From positions 1 to 9,376 of the forward strand of contig DASYIJ010000278.1 in assembly GCA_035997675.1 (NCBI GenBank): a stretch of 9,376 nucleotides of DNA. Direction: 5' to 3'. Origin of the DNA: JALYZC01 sp035997675. GTDB lineage: Bacteria > Actinomycetota > Thermoleophilia > Solirubrobacterales > Solirubrobacteraceae. Within the stretch, counting starts at the first letter, position 1. Each line of letters opens with the position of its first letter. Shown one piece after another: positions 1 through 6,728 of the stretch. Under the pieces are notes generated by a model. The model made no database searches and had not been told where the DNA came from. It was given only the letters and a program-made list of their open reading frames with translations. A program made the translations under genes and the position numbers.

Positions 1-102
1 TGCACCATCGACATCTCCAAGGCGCGGGAGGAGCTTGGCTACGCGCCCGTCCGCACGATCGAGGACGGGATGGGCGAGCTGCGCGCGGACGCCGCGGGCT
101 GA
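1..102 (+). CDS. C-terminal end of an NAD-dependent epimerase/reductase-like (extended SDR) protein, 5' truncated
   Basis: Reading frame 1 is open from the window edge to a TGA at 100-102, giving 33 residues. It contains IDISKAREELGYAPV followed by a short amphipathic tail (IEDGMGEL). In extended short-chain dehydrogenases (UDP-sugar epimerases, dihydroflavonol-reductase-like proteins) the C-terminal end typically reads D-x-SKAR-x-ELGY-x-P, followed by a helix beginning with the 'ED/EEG' pattern, which is what is seen here. The catalytic YxxxK and the Rossmann GxxGxxG lie outside the window, so substrate cannot be told. The gene ends 4 bp before the stop codon of the convergent PAP2 gene, leaving no room for an ordinary intergenic terminator. 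The family call rests on this one short motif. Confidence 0.7.
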   Translation, partial: CTIDISKAREELGYAPVRTIEDGMGELRADAAG

Positions 103-106
103 GCCG

Positions 107-916
107 TTACGGCCGGGCGGGTGCCGCAGCGGGCTCGGGCCGCGGGACGCGCCAGGCCCAGTGGTTGGGCCGCAGGCGCGTGAGCGGGTACTTCGCCAGC
201 AGCACGGCGAGCCCGGCGCACATCGCTCCCACGAGGCCGTCGAACCAGAAGTGGTTGCCCGTGGCCACGACGATGTAGAGCATGAGCAGCGGGTAGCACG
301 CCCACAGGATCTTGGCCCAGCGGCGCCGGACGAGTACCGCCGCCGTGACGCCGAGGATGAGGGCGAAGCCCACGTGCACGCTGGGTACCGCCGCGTACTT
401 GTTCACGAGCGCCGAGATCGCGCCCTGGTCCTGGTCCACGCCGGAGAAGCTGAAGATCGTGTCCACGAACCCGTACTGCGTGAGCAGGCGCGGCGGGGCG
501 GTGGGGAACACGGCGTGGATGACGATCGCGATGGCCATCGTCCCGATGTACACGTTGCGCACGAAGTAGAAGATCTCGTTGCGGCGCAGGTACAGCCAGG
601 CCAGGAAGGCCGTGGTCAGCGCGAAATGCAGGTTCATGTAGAGGAAGTTCGTGACGTCGACGAGCCAGCGATCGTCGAGGAGCGTCCGCTGGAAGTTGAC
701 CTCGAAGAACGTGTGGGTGGTCTGCTCGAGCTCCACCACCCGGTTGCCGTTCGCGAAGGCGGTGGCGTGGCTGCCCTCGGTGAGCCCCCGCACCAGCTCG
801 TAGATGCTGTCCACAGCCACCCAGATGCCGACCTGGAGCAGGGCGTCGGGCCAGCCCTTGGGCAGACGAAGGATCCTGCGGAGGAATGACCGGACGGCGC
901 GGACGTGACGACCCAT
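107..916 (-). CDS. PAP2-superfamily membrane phosphatase / inositolphosphotransferase-like protein
   Basis: A 269-residue integral membrane protein with the PAP2 (type 2 phosphatidic acid phosphatase) signature. The substrate-binding motif FPTAPPRLL is at about 137-145. PSVH is at 178-181, with H181 as the expected general acid. NHFWFDGLVG is at 221-230, with H222 as expected nucleophile and D226 as its partner. This arrangement (FPxAPPR, PSxH, HxxxD) is typical of the PAP2_3 / inositol-phosphorylceramide-synthase-like branch common in actinobacteria. That branch acts on lipid phosphates or transfers phospho-head groups at the membrane. About five or six hydrophobic segments are seen, roughly at 24-45, 88-110, 118-137, 180-196, 203-219 and 226-242. 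The N-terminus is basic (cytoplasmic) and the C-terminus is a Pro/Ala tail. I place the start at the ATG at 914-916. The frame stays open far upstream, but that stretch is antisense to the TPR/CofE-like gene and has no membrane-protein character. The gene is divergent from that gene, with only about 48 bp between the chosen starts. The exact substrate is unknown. Confidence 0.88.
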   Translation of the reverse strand: MGRHVRAVRSFLRRILRLPKGWPDALLQVGIWVAVDSIYELVRGLTEGSHATAFANGNRVVELEQTTHTFFEVNFQRTLLDDRWLVDVTNFLYMNLHFALTTAFLAWLYLRRNEIFYFVRNVYIGTMAIAIVIHAVFPTAPPRLLTQYGFVDTIFSFSGVDQDQGAISALVNKYAAVPSVHVGFALILGVTAAVLVRRRWAKILWACYPLLMLYIVVATGNHFWFDGLVGAMCAGLAVLLAKYPLTRLRPNHWAWRVPRPEPAAAPARP

Positions 917-964
917 GAACCTAGAAATACTGACAGGCGCGCCAACCGTTACGTTGCGCAGCCC
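917..964. promoter_or_regulatory. Short divergent promoter region between the PAP2 gene and the TPR/CofE-like gene
   Basis: These 48 bp separate the two chosen start codons and are more AT-rich than their surroundings near 917-935 (CCTAGAAATACTGAC). Both genes must be transcribed from here or from within each other's 5' ends. On the minus strand a weak AGG lies about 4 nt before the PAP2 ATG. On the plus strand no convincing Shine-Dalgarno precedes the ATG at 965, and I see no clear -35/-10 pair. The region is inferred to be regulatory from gene orientation only. Confidence 0.4.
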
Positions 965-2314
965 ATGGGACCGCGAGGTATTGCGCACTGGCGCGGCCGC
1001 CGGGTGTGGCTGCGCGATCCCGCGCGGGCGCTGCGGCTGTTCGGCGACCACCCGGAACGGCTCGACGCCGAGTCGGCCTCCATCCGCGCCTGGCTGCTGC
1101 TCACGTACACGCGCGATCTCGAGCTCGCCGAGGCGGCCGCGCGCGCGGCGCTGGCGCGTGACGGCGACACACGATTCGCCTCCGCCACGCTCGCCGAGGT
1201 TCAGATGCGCCGTGGCGAGGCCGACGAGGCGATCGCCGTGCTCGAGGCCGCGCGGGCCAGGCTGCCGGACGTCAAGTGGTACGCGCTCACGCTCGCCGAC
1301 ATGCTCGAGGAGGCCGGCCGCCTGCCCGAGCTCGAGGCCCTGCTCGAGGGAGCGCTCGCCGATGCCGAGCTGCGCCGGCACGCGCTCAAGCGCCTCTCGC
1401 GCCTCGCGCTCGAGCGGAACGACCGCGCCCGCGCCCGCGAGCTCTTCGCCGCGCTGGTCGCGCTGGAGCCCGACTACCTCGTCTACGCGTCCGACTACGT
1501 GACGCTGGGAACGCTGCAGCTCGAGGACGGCGACCGCGACGCCGCGCACGAGACCTGGCGCGCCGGGGCGGGGGTGTACCCGCGCAACGCCGAGCTGCGC
1601 CGGATGCTGGCCGAGCACTTCGACGAGACGCCGCCCGAGAAGGCGCCGAACGTCCCGCCGGTGCGCGAGGAGGAGCTGGGCGTGCGGCGGATCCCGGTCC
1701 GCACGCCGATGATCACGGCCCGTACCGGCGTGCTCGACGTCGTCGACGAGGCGACCGGCGAGGTGCGCCGCTCCGACGACGTCGTCGCGCTGGCCGAGAG
1801 CGCGGCGGCCGCGGGGCAGGGCCGCCTCGTCCCGCTCGAGCTGATCAAGCCGGGGCCGCTGGCCCGGCTGCTGTCGCGCTTCGTCGGCAAGATCGGGCCC
1901 CTCCACAGCCCGGAGGGGATGCAGGGCGCGATCATGGAGGCGGGGCGGCCGCGCATCGTCGCCGGCACGGTCGCGGCGATCGTGACGAAGCCCTTCCGAC
2001 GTCGCGGCTGGTTCTACCGGATCGCCGGACAGGGAACCGCGCTGATCGACGACGTGGCGGCTGCGCTGCCACCCAACGACCACCACATGGTGTTCGGCCC
2101 ACGCGATCCCGACGCCCTCGCATCCGAGCTCGCGGCACGTCTGGGCTGCGGTGCGGCGATCGTGGACGCCAACCACCTCACCGGTGCCTGGGTGGTGGCC
2201 GCGTCGGAGGGGATCGATCGCGGGTGGCTCGAGGCGGCGCTGAACGACAATCCGGCCGGCAACCAGGACGAGCGCACGCCCGTGGTGATCGTGCGGCGAG
2301 TCGAGGTCAGCTGA
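965..2314 (+). CDS. TPR-repeat protein with C-terminal CofE (F420-0:glutamate ligase)-like domain
   Basis: A 449-residue soluble protein with two parts. Residues ~36-213 form about five TPR-like helical pairs of roughly 34 residues (for example LAEVQMRRGEADEAIAVLEAA and RNDRARARELFAALVALEPD), a protein-interaction scaffold. Residues ~239-445 resemble the CofE family: RRIPVRTPMIT opening strand, DVVALAESAAAAGQGRLVPL, the conserved KPGPLARLLSR, then GPRDPDALASELAARLG and a C-terminal DERTPVVIVRR. Classical CofE adds glutamate to F420-0 using GTP. Here the region where CofE has its aGVDxSN motif instead reads AGQGTALIDD (~354-363), so the chemistry may differ. No other F420 genes are in the window. 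The start is uncertain. A GTG at 905 adds 20 residues but would overlap the start of the divergent PAP2 gene, and the added residues look non-conserved, so I prefer the ATG at 965. Its 3' end overlaps the convergent alpha-CTD-like gene by 8 bp. Fold assignment is moderate; function is unknown. Confidence 0.8.
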   Translation: MGPRGIAHWRGRRVWLRDPARALRLFGDHPERLDAESASIRAWLLLTYTRDLELAEAAARAALARDGDTRFASATLAEVQMRRGEADEAIAVLEAARARLPDVKWYALTLADMLEEAGRLPELEALLEGALADAELRRHALKRLSRLALERNDRARARELFAALVALEPDYLVYASDYVTLGTLQLEDGDRDAAHETWRAGAGVYPRNAELRRMLAEHFDETPPEKAPNVPPVREEELGVRRIPVRTPMITARTGVLDVVDEATGEVRRSDDVVALAESAAAAGQGRLVPLELIKPGPLARLLSRFVGKIGPLHSPEGMQGAIMEAGRPRIVAGTVAAIVTKPFRRRGWFYRIAGQGTALIDDVAAALPPNDHHMVFGPRDPDALASELAARLGCGAAIVDANHLTGAWVVAASEGIDRGWLEAALNDNPAGNQDERTPVVIVRRVEVS

Positions 2315-3281
2315 TGGTCGAGAAGCGCTGCGGATAGCGCAGCGCGCGGCCGGCCCGGTCGAGGGCGCCGAGGATGTGCTCGAGGCTCTTCGCGCCGATG
2401 CCGTCGAGCTCGAGCACCTCGGCCTGTGTGTGCGCGGTGAGCTGCTCGATCGTCTCGATGCCGGCCTCCGCCAGCGTCCTCTCGACCCGGTCGGACAGGC
2501 GAAGCTCCGCCAGCGGGGTGGCCCTGCGCAGGGCCGCGGGACCGGTCGAGACCGGTGACGGCGGGATCGGCGCAGGGGTGCGCTCTCCCGTTCGCCGGCG
2601 TTCGTCCTCGTGCCGCCGGCGCTCTTCGGCCAGCCGGCCTCGCTCCGCGCGCCGCTCCTCCACGGCGCGACGCCGCTCGTCCTCGGCCTGGCGGCGCAGC
2701 TCGGCGGCGCGGACACGCTCCGCCTCGGCGCGCCGGCGCTCCTCGAGGCCGCGCCGGTGCTCCTCGCGCCGGCGCTCGTCCTCGCGGCGCCGTTCCTCCA
2801 GCCGCCGCCGCTCGGCCTGCTCGCGGCGCTCCTCCCGCCGCTTGAGCAGGTCGGCCGTCGCGCGCTCGGTCACGCTGGGATCCGGGGGCCGGGCAACCGA
2901 GCGCGGGCCGGACCGGGGTACGACGGCTCGGGTCGCCGTCTCGGCCCCGTCTGGGCGACGCCGCGGCACGGGGCGTCGCTTGGGCCGCTCAACCGGCGGG
3001 AAGAGCTGGCGCCAGCACCAGTAGCACCACAGCCCCGGCAGGATGGCGAGGAAGAGCATGAGCACGGCCGGCAGCGAGGAGACCAGATAGGGACGCAGCC
3101 CGATCTGGTTGCCCGGCACGAGCAGGCTCGCGATCGCCGACGTGATCAGCCCGAGCGTGACCGAACCGGTCACGACCATGCCGACGAACAGCAGCATCGT
3201 GCGACCGGTCATCGGAGCACCGGGGTCGCGTGCCGCCCCGCCGCGCTGCCTGTCGTGGGTCCTGTCGGAGATCGACGCCAT
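2307..3281 (-). CDS. Membrane-anchored coiled-coil protein with an RNA polymerase alpha-CTD-like helix-hairpin-helix domain
   Basis: 324 residues in four blocks. Residues 1-26 are a polar N-terminus. Residues ~27-55 and ~66-91 are two hydrophobic membrane helices. Residues ~145-233 are an extremely Arg/Glu-rich stretch (repeated ERRR/EERRR), a likely long coiled coil or single alpha-helix. Residues ~257-316 form a compact helix-hairpin-helix domain. That last domain reads LAELRLSDRVERTLAEAG, IETIEQL, then LELDGIGAKSLEHILGALDRAG. It follows the bacterial RpoA C-terminal domain pattern (LSxRxxNxLKxAGIxTxxEL ... NxGxKSLxEI). R265, G296, K298 and S299 coincide with E. coli alpha-CTD DNA-contact residues; E. 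coli N268, C269 and E302 are R, T and H here. The start at 3281 is preceded by AGGG about 8 nt upstream; an alternative Met at residue 24 lacks one. The gene lies 27 bp downstream of the DegT-like gene on the same strand, so co-transcription is likely. The domain could bind DNA or simply mediate protein contacts. I do not recognise the full-length protein as a named family. Confidence 0.85.
   Translation of the reverse strand: MASISDRTHDRQRGGAARDPGAPMTGRTMLLFVGMVVTGSVTLGLITSAIASLLVPGNQIGLRPYLVSSLPAVLMLFLAILPGLWCYWCWRQLFPPVERPKRRPVPRRRPDGAETATRAVVPRSGPRSVARPPDPSVTERATADLLKRREERREQAERRRLEERRREDERRREEHRRGLEERRRAEAERVRAAELRRQAEDERRRAVEERRAERGRLAEERRRHEDERRRTGERTPAPIPPSPVSTGPAALRRATPLAELRLSDRVERTLAEAGIETIEQLTAHTQAEVLELDGIGAKSLEHILGALDRAGRALRYPQRFSTIS
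2583..2840 (-). repeat. Low-complexity Arg/Glu coding repeat
   Basis: This DNA is dominated by degenerate copies of gccggcgctc / cggcgctcctc on the plus strand, encoding residues ~148-233 of the membrane/alpha-CTD-like protein as ERRR- and EERRR-type repeats. The repeat unit is imperfect, so it reads as compositional bias for a charged helix rather than a tandem DNA repeat with fixed period. Such tracts can vary in length between strains. Confidence 0.6.
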
Positions 3282-3308
3282 CGTCGGGCCCTGCCTGGCG
3301 GCTCAATG

Positions 3309-4460
3309 CTAGATCGCCGGGCGCACGGGCGTGGGAAAGACGGCCTTTGCCGCAACCAGTACCCGCTCGACGTGACGATCCTGCATGGCCTGGTGCACGG
3401 GCAGCGCCAGCAGGCCCTGCCGCGCCGGTTCGAGCTCGGCGAAGCGCTCGCGGTCGAGGATCGGGTGCGGCACGGGCCACACCTCCAGCGCCCGCACGCC
3501 GTGGTCGAGCAGCTCCGCGATCGCGGCACCGCGATCGGCGGCCAGGACGGGGAAGTACAGCGGGCAAATTCCCTCCGGAAGCTCGCGGAAGGGCTCGAGC
3601 GTCAACTCGGCCAGCTCGTCGCGCAGGGCCTCGTAGTTCGCGCGCCTTCGCGCGCGAATCGCGTCGCCGTCCACGCGGGTGACGGCTGCGGCGGTCAGCC
3701 GCGACGGCGAACGCGCCGCGGCGTCCAGGTCGGCCGGCTCCAGCCCCCACTCTCCGATCACCGTCTCTGTCAGCGTGCCCTCGCGCGCGGCCGCGTCGGT
3801 GCGGCTGGCGCGCCCGATGGCCTCGGCCGCGCGCGCGCGCACGAGGCGCGGACGGGCCATCGCCGCGCGCCCGGCGACCAGCGAGGCGACCGACCGTGCC
3901 ATCGCCCGACCCTCCGGGCGGCCGGCGACGGCATCCATCCGCCGGCCCTCGTCGCACAGCAGCAGGGCGCCGCCGTCCGGCGTGCCGAGCGACTTGCGCG
4001 GGCAGAACACGGCTGCGTCGCCCCCCGCGCCCAGCGCGCGCCCGGCGGCATCGCGCGAGAACAGGCCGTGCGCGGCGTCCTCGATCACGCGGGCGCCCGC
4101 GGGCGGCTGGGGCATCGGAAAGCCGAAGCAGGAGATCAGGTACGTGGCGTCGCACGCGGCCGCCGCCCGCGCGAGGTCCTCCTCGTCCACGCGCAGCTGC
4201 GCGTCCACCCGGTAGAAGTCGATGTCGATGCCCGCCAGGTGCGCGGCCTCGACCTCCGAGCCGCAGTGATACGCGGGCATCGCGATCCGGCTGCCGCGGC
4301 CGAGCCCGAGCGCGCGCAGGGCGAGCCATACCGCGCCGCGGCCGAGATGCGTCAGCGTCAGTCCCGGTTCGGCGAACGGGTACGCGGGCGGCCGGCGCCG
4401 CGGGCGCAGGGCGGAAAGCTCGGCGGGCGGATAGACCCCGATCAGGACATCGGCGCTCAC
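3309..4460 (-). CDS. DegT/DnrJ/EryC1/StrS-family PLP-dependent aminotransferase-like enzyme
   Basis: 383 residues from a GTG at 4460, the usual length for the fold-type I sugar aminotransferase family. Features in order: GRGAVWLALRALGLGRGSRI (41-60), the substrate/PLP phosphate loop region; MPAYHCGSEVEAAHLAG, the usual 'P-x-Y' strand; VDAQLRVDEEDL (85-96); ARVIEDAAHGL (123-133), where D128 should hold the PLP ring nitrogen; and VFCPRKSLGTPDGGAL (151-166), where K156 is the expected Schiff-base lysine. The C-terminus has LPVHQAMQDRHVERV, the family's final helix. The active-site lysine is present, so it is probably catalytic. Known members transaminate keto-sugars for glycans or secondary metabolites, but the substrate here cannot be read. 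The usual GEGG after the lysine is PDGG, and the usual DAAQ is DAAH. The GTG start is chosen because the open frame upstream is antisense to the alcohol dehydrogenase and has no better start. The gene is followed after 27 bp by the alpha-CTD-like membrane protein. Confidence 0.85.
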   Translation of the reverse strand: MSADVLIGVYPPAELSALRPRRRPPAYPFAEPGLTLTHLGRGAVWLALRALGLGRGSRIAMPAYHCGSEVEAAHLAGIDIDFYRVDAQLRVDEEDLARAAAACDATYLISCFGFPMPQPPAGARVIEDAAHGLFSRDAAGRALGAGGDAAVFCPRKSLGTPDGGALLLCDEGRRMDAVAGRPEGRAMARSVASLVAGRAAMARPRLVRARAAEAIGRASRTDAAAREGTLTETVIGEWGLEPADLDAAARSPSRLTAAAVTRVDGDAIRARRRANYEALRDELAELTLEPFRELPEGICPLYFPVLAADRGAAIAELLDHGVRALEVWPVPHPILDRERFAELEPARQGLLALPVHQAMQDRHVERVLVAAKAVFPTPVRPAI

Positions 4461-4547
4461 GCGCGGTGAGGCTACCCGGGCAAGCGCGCCTTGCGGGTCG
4501 CCGGCGCATACGATCGCGCCAGAGGACCGCCCGAGGAGAGGAGTTGC
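4461..4547. promoter_or_regulatory. Divergent promoter region between DegT-like gene and alcohol dehydrogenase
   Basis: 87 bp between two divergent starts. On the plus strand TACGAT at 4509-4514 is a good match to an actinobacterial -10 (TAnnnT), but no standard -35 sits 16-19 bp upstream. A small inverted repeat GCAAG-N5-CTTGC (4480-4494) lies just upstream of this -10 and is a possible regulator site. A strong Shine-Dalgarno (GAGGAGAGGAG, 4533-4543) precedes the dehydrogenase ATG. Promoter positions are inferred, not shown. Confidence 0.4.
4533..4543 (+). promoter_or_regulatory. Ribosome binding site of the alcohol dehydrogenase gene
   Basis: The purine run GAGGAGAGGAG contains two overlapping matches to GGAG, ending 4 and 9 nt before the ATG at 4548. 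It is the best Shine-Dalgarno in the window and fixes the start of this gene. It suggests the dehydrogenase is translated well, with the coupled methyltransferase following. Confidence 0.75.
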
Positions 4548-5654
4548 ATGCAGATCCGTGCCGCGGTACTGGAGGAGTTCGGCGCTCCGCTCGCCGTCCA
4601 GGAGGTCGAGCTGGCCGGGCCGAAGGCCGGCGAGGTGCTCGTGCGCCTGCACGCCTGCGGGGTGTGCCACACCGACATGTACACGGCCTCCGGCGCGGAC
4701 CCGTCCGGCTACGCGCCGGCGGTGCTCGGGCACGAGGGGGCCGGCGTGGTCGAGGCGGTCGGCGACGACGTCACCCTCGTCTCGCCCGGCGACCACGTCG
4801 TGACGCTGTTCTCGCCGCAGTGCGGCGAGTGCGTCCACTGCCGCAGCGACAGGACGAACATCTGCCTCGCGATCCGCGAGGAGCAGAACCAGGGGCACCT
4901 GCCCGACGGGACCACGCGGCTGTCGCGCGACGGCGAGGAGATCCGCCACTTCATGGGCACGTCCACCTTCGCCGAGGCCACCGTGATGCCGGAGATCGCG
5001 CTGGCGAAGATCGACCCCGAGGCGCCACTGGACCGCGCGTGCCTGTTCGCCTGCGGGCTGTCCACGGGCCTCGGCGCGGCGATCAACACCGCCAAGGTCG
5101 AGCCGGGCTCGACCTGCGTGGTGTTCGGCGCCGGCATGGTCGGGCTCGGCGCGGTGGCGGGGTGCCGGCTCCAGGGCGCGGAACGGATCGTCTGTGCCGA
5201 CCTCTCCGCCGAGCGCCGCGAGCTCGCGCGCGGCCAGGGAGCCACGCATGTGCTCGACGGTGGCGAGGATGCTGTCGCCGCGGTGCTCGAGATGACCGAC
5301 GGCTTCGGCGCGGACTACACCTTCGAGGCGACCGGCAACGTGAACGTGATGCGCCAGGCGGTCGAGGCGGCGCGGATGGGCTGGGGGCTGTGCACCGTCG
5401 CGGGAGTGGCCGGCAAGGGGGAGACGCTGGACATCGTGCCCCGCCTGCTGATCACCGGACGGCGGGTGGCCGGCTCGAGCTTCGGCGGCGTCAAGGGCCG
5501 CGACCATGTTCCGGTCTTCGTCGAGCGCTGGCTCGCCGGCGACATCGACGTCGAGCCGTTCGTGTCCCACCACCTGTCCCTGGACGAGGTCAATCGCGGC
5601 TTCGAGCTGATGGACGCGCAGGACGGGATCCGCAGCGTGATCCACTACGACTGA
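4548..5654 (+). CDS. Class III-like zinc-dependent alcohol dehydrogenase (MDR superfamily)
   Basis: 368 residues of a classical zinc MDR dehydrogenase oxidising an alcohol with NAD(P). Catalytic zinc ligands are C40 (CGVCHTD), H62 (LGHEGAG, with E63) and C169 (ACGLSTGLGA). Structural zinc ligands are C92, C95, C98 and C106 (QCGECVHC...NIC). The Rossmann nucleotide loop is VFGAGMVGLGA (192-202), and D218 (CADLS) at the end of the next strand suggests NAD preference. The segments LPDGTTRLS, FMGTSTFAE, PEIALAKIDPEAPLD, NTAKVEPGST and GSSFGG follow class III ADH / S-(hydroxymethyl)glutathione dehydrogenase very closely. R110 (CLAIR) matches the arginine that in class III enzymes binds the anionic thiol adduct. 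Because actinobacteria usually lack glutathione, formaldehyde-thiol oxidation is possible but not assured; many such paralogs oxidise other alcohols. The first of a translationally coupled pair with the methyltransferase, and divergent from the DegT-like gene. Confidence 0.93.
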   Translation: MQIRAAVLEEFGAPLAVQEVELAGPKAGEVLVRLHACGVCHTDMYTASGADPSGYAPAVLGHEGAGVVEAVGDDVTLVSPGDHVVTLFSPQCGECVHCRSDRTNICLAIREEQNQGHLPDGTTRLSRDGEEIRHFMGTSTFAEATVMPEIALAKIDPEAPLDRACLFACGLSTGLGAAINTAKVEPGSTCVVFGAGMVGLGAVAGCRLQGAERIVCADLSAERRELARGQGATHVLDGGEDAVAAVLEMTDGFGADYTFEATGNVNVMRQAVEAARMGWGLCTVAGVAGKGETLDIVPRLLITGRRVAGSSFGGVKGRDHVPVFVERWLAGDIDVEPFVSHHLSLDEVNRGFELMDAQDGIRSVIHYD

Positions 5655-6700
5655 TGCGCCTCGCCACCCGACCCGACAACCCGCTCGAGCGGCTCGCCAT
5701 GGTCGCGGGCCAGGTCCCGACGCCGCTGTTCGACACCTACGTCGCCATGTTCACCGCGCGCGCGGTGATGGCGGGCGCGTCGCTGGGCATATTCGCGGAG
5801 CTGGCGGAGCGGCCGGACGACGCCGCCGGCCTCGCGGGTCGGCTCGACCTCGACCCGGCCGGAGTCGAGGTCCTCGTCACGGCGCTGCACGCGCTCGGCT
5901 ACCTCGATGCCGCCGAGGGCCGCTACGCCGTGGCGGCGGCGACGCGCAAGTGGCTGCTCGACGAGGGCACGTCCGTCGCCGCCTTCGCCACGGTGTTCGA
6001 CTACGACATGTGGGACCACGTTGGCCGCCTGGAGGAGGGGATCCGCAGCGGGCGGCCGATCGGCCTGCACGAGCGCCCGCCGGACGACCCCTACTGGGAG
6101 CGCTACATGCGCGGGCTGTTCGAGCTCTCGCGCCTGTCCTCCGACGTCGTGGCCCGCCTCATCGGGGCGCGTCGCCCGAGCTCGGCGCTCGACCTCGCGG
6201 GCGGCCACGGCGAGTACTCGATGGCGCTGTGCCGCCGCCACGAGGCGCTGAAGGCCACCGTGGTCGACCTCGAGGGCGCCGCCCGCATCGGGCGTCGCAT
6301 CGTCGAGGAGCAGGGCATGGCCGACCGCGTCACGTTCGAAGTCGGCGACTTCTTCGAGGCGGACCTCGGCCACGACCACGACGTCGCGATGGCGAACTCG
6401 ATCACCCACCACTTCGACGAGGAGCGCAACGTCACGATGCTGCGCCGCGCGCGCGAAGCGCTGCGGCCCGGCGGCACGATGGCCGTGTTCGACCTCGAGC
6501 GCGCCGAGCCGGGCAAGCGCGGCACGCAGATCGGCACGCTGACGGGCCTCCTGTTCTACGTCACGAGCCACGCTCGCACGTACAGCGGACCTGAGCTCGA
6601 GGCCTTCCTGGAAGCGGCCGGCTTCGAGCGCGTGCGATCGCGCCACCACCGGCGCCTCCCGGGCAGCGTGCTCGTCCTCGGACGCGCTCCCGGGGATTAG
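5654..6700 (+). CDS. SAM-dependent O-methyltransferase (acetylserotonin/hydroxyneurosporene-type, two-domain)
   Basis: 348 residues. The N-terminal ~100 residues form a winged-helix dimerisation domain (LGIFAELAERPDDAAGLAGRL; LVTALHALGYLDAAEGRYAV). The C-terminal half is a class I methyltransferase: motif I SALDLAGGHGEYS (177-189), acidic residue D205 (VVDLEG) for the SAM ribose, VGDFFEADL (230-238) and NSITHHFDEERNVTMLRRAREAL (248-270), then LRPGGTMAVFD. The family (Methyltransf_2) usually methylates hydroxyl groups of aromatic or polyketide-like small molecules. In it a histidine in the equivalent of HHFDEE (H252/H253) acts as base. Motif I has LAGGHG where DVGGGxG is typical. The ATG at 5654 overlaps the dehydrogenase stop (TGATG), with no independent Shine-Dalgarno, so translation is coupled. 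This implies the two enzymes work on one pathway. Substrate unknown. Confidence 0.9.
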   Translation: MRLATRPDNPLERLAMVAGQVPTPLFDTYVAMFTARAVMAGASLGIFAELAERPDDAAGLAGRLDLDPAGVEVLVTALHALGYLDAAEGRYAVAAATRKWLLDEGTSVAAFATVFDYDMWDHVGRLEEGIRSGRPIGLHERPPDDPYWERYMRGLFELSRLSSDVVARLIGARRPSSALDLAGGHGEYSMALCRRHEALKATVVDLEGAARIGRRIVEEQGMADRVTFEVGDFFEADLGHDHDVAMANSITHHFDEERNVTMLRRAREALRPGGTMAVFDLERAEPGKRGTQIGTLTGLLFYVTSHARTYSGPELEAFLEAAGFERVRSRHHRRLPGSVLVLGRAPGD

Positions 6701-6728
6701 GAGCGGCCGGGCCGGGCATGCGACGGGC

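Noticed and set aside
905..964. GTG at 905 as the start of the TPR/CofE-like protein
   Set aside because: It would overlap the divergent PAP2 coding start. The 20 added residues have no apparent structure, and there is no Shine-Dalgarno sequence to support it.
917..2716. Long minus-strand open frame running upstream of the PAP2 gene, which would give an 869-residue protein
   Set aside because: It is antisense to the TPR/CofE-like gene and part of the alpha-CTD-like gene. Its translation is compositional (His/Arg/Gly/Pro-rich) with no domain, and the PAP2 protein is complete from the ATG at 916.
2610..4469. Plus-strand 619-codon open frame opposite the alpha-CTD-like and DegT-like genes
   Set aside because: A GC-driven shadow frame. 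The opposite strand encodes proteins with clear motifs, and this translation is low-complexity Arg/Gly/Ala/His-rich sequence.
4461..5645. Minus-strand open frame extending the DegT-like gene across the alcohol dehydrogenase
   Set aside because: The ADH on the plus strand has complete zinc and NAD motifs. The antisense translation lacks recognisable structure, and the DegT-like protein has normal family length from the GTG at 4460.
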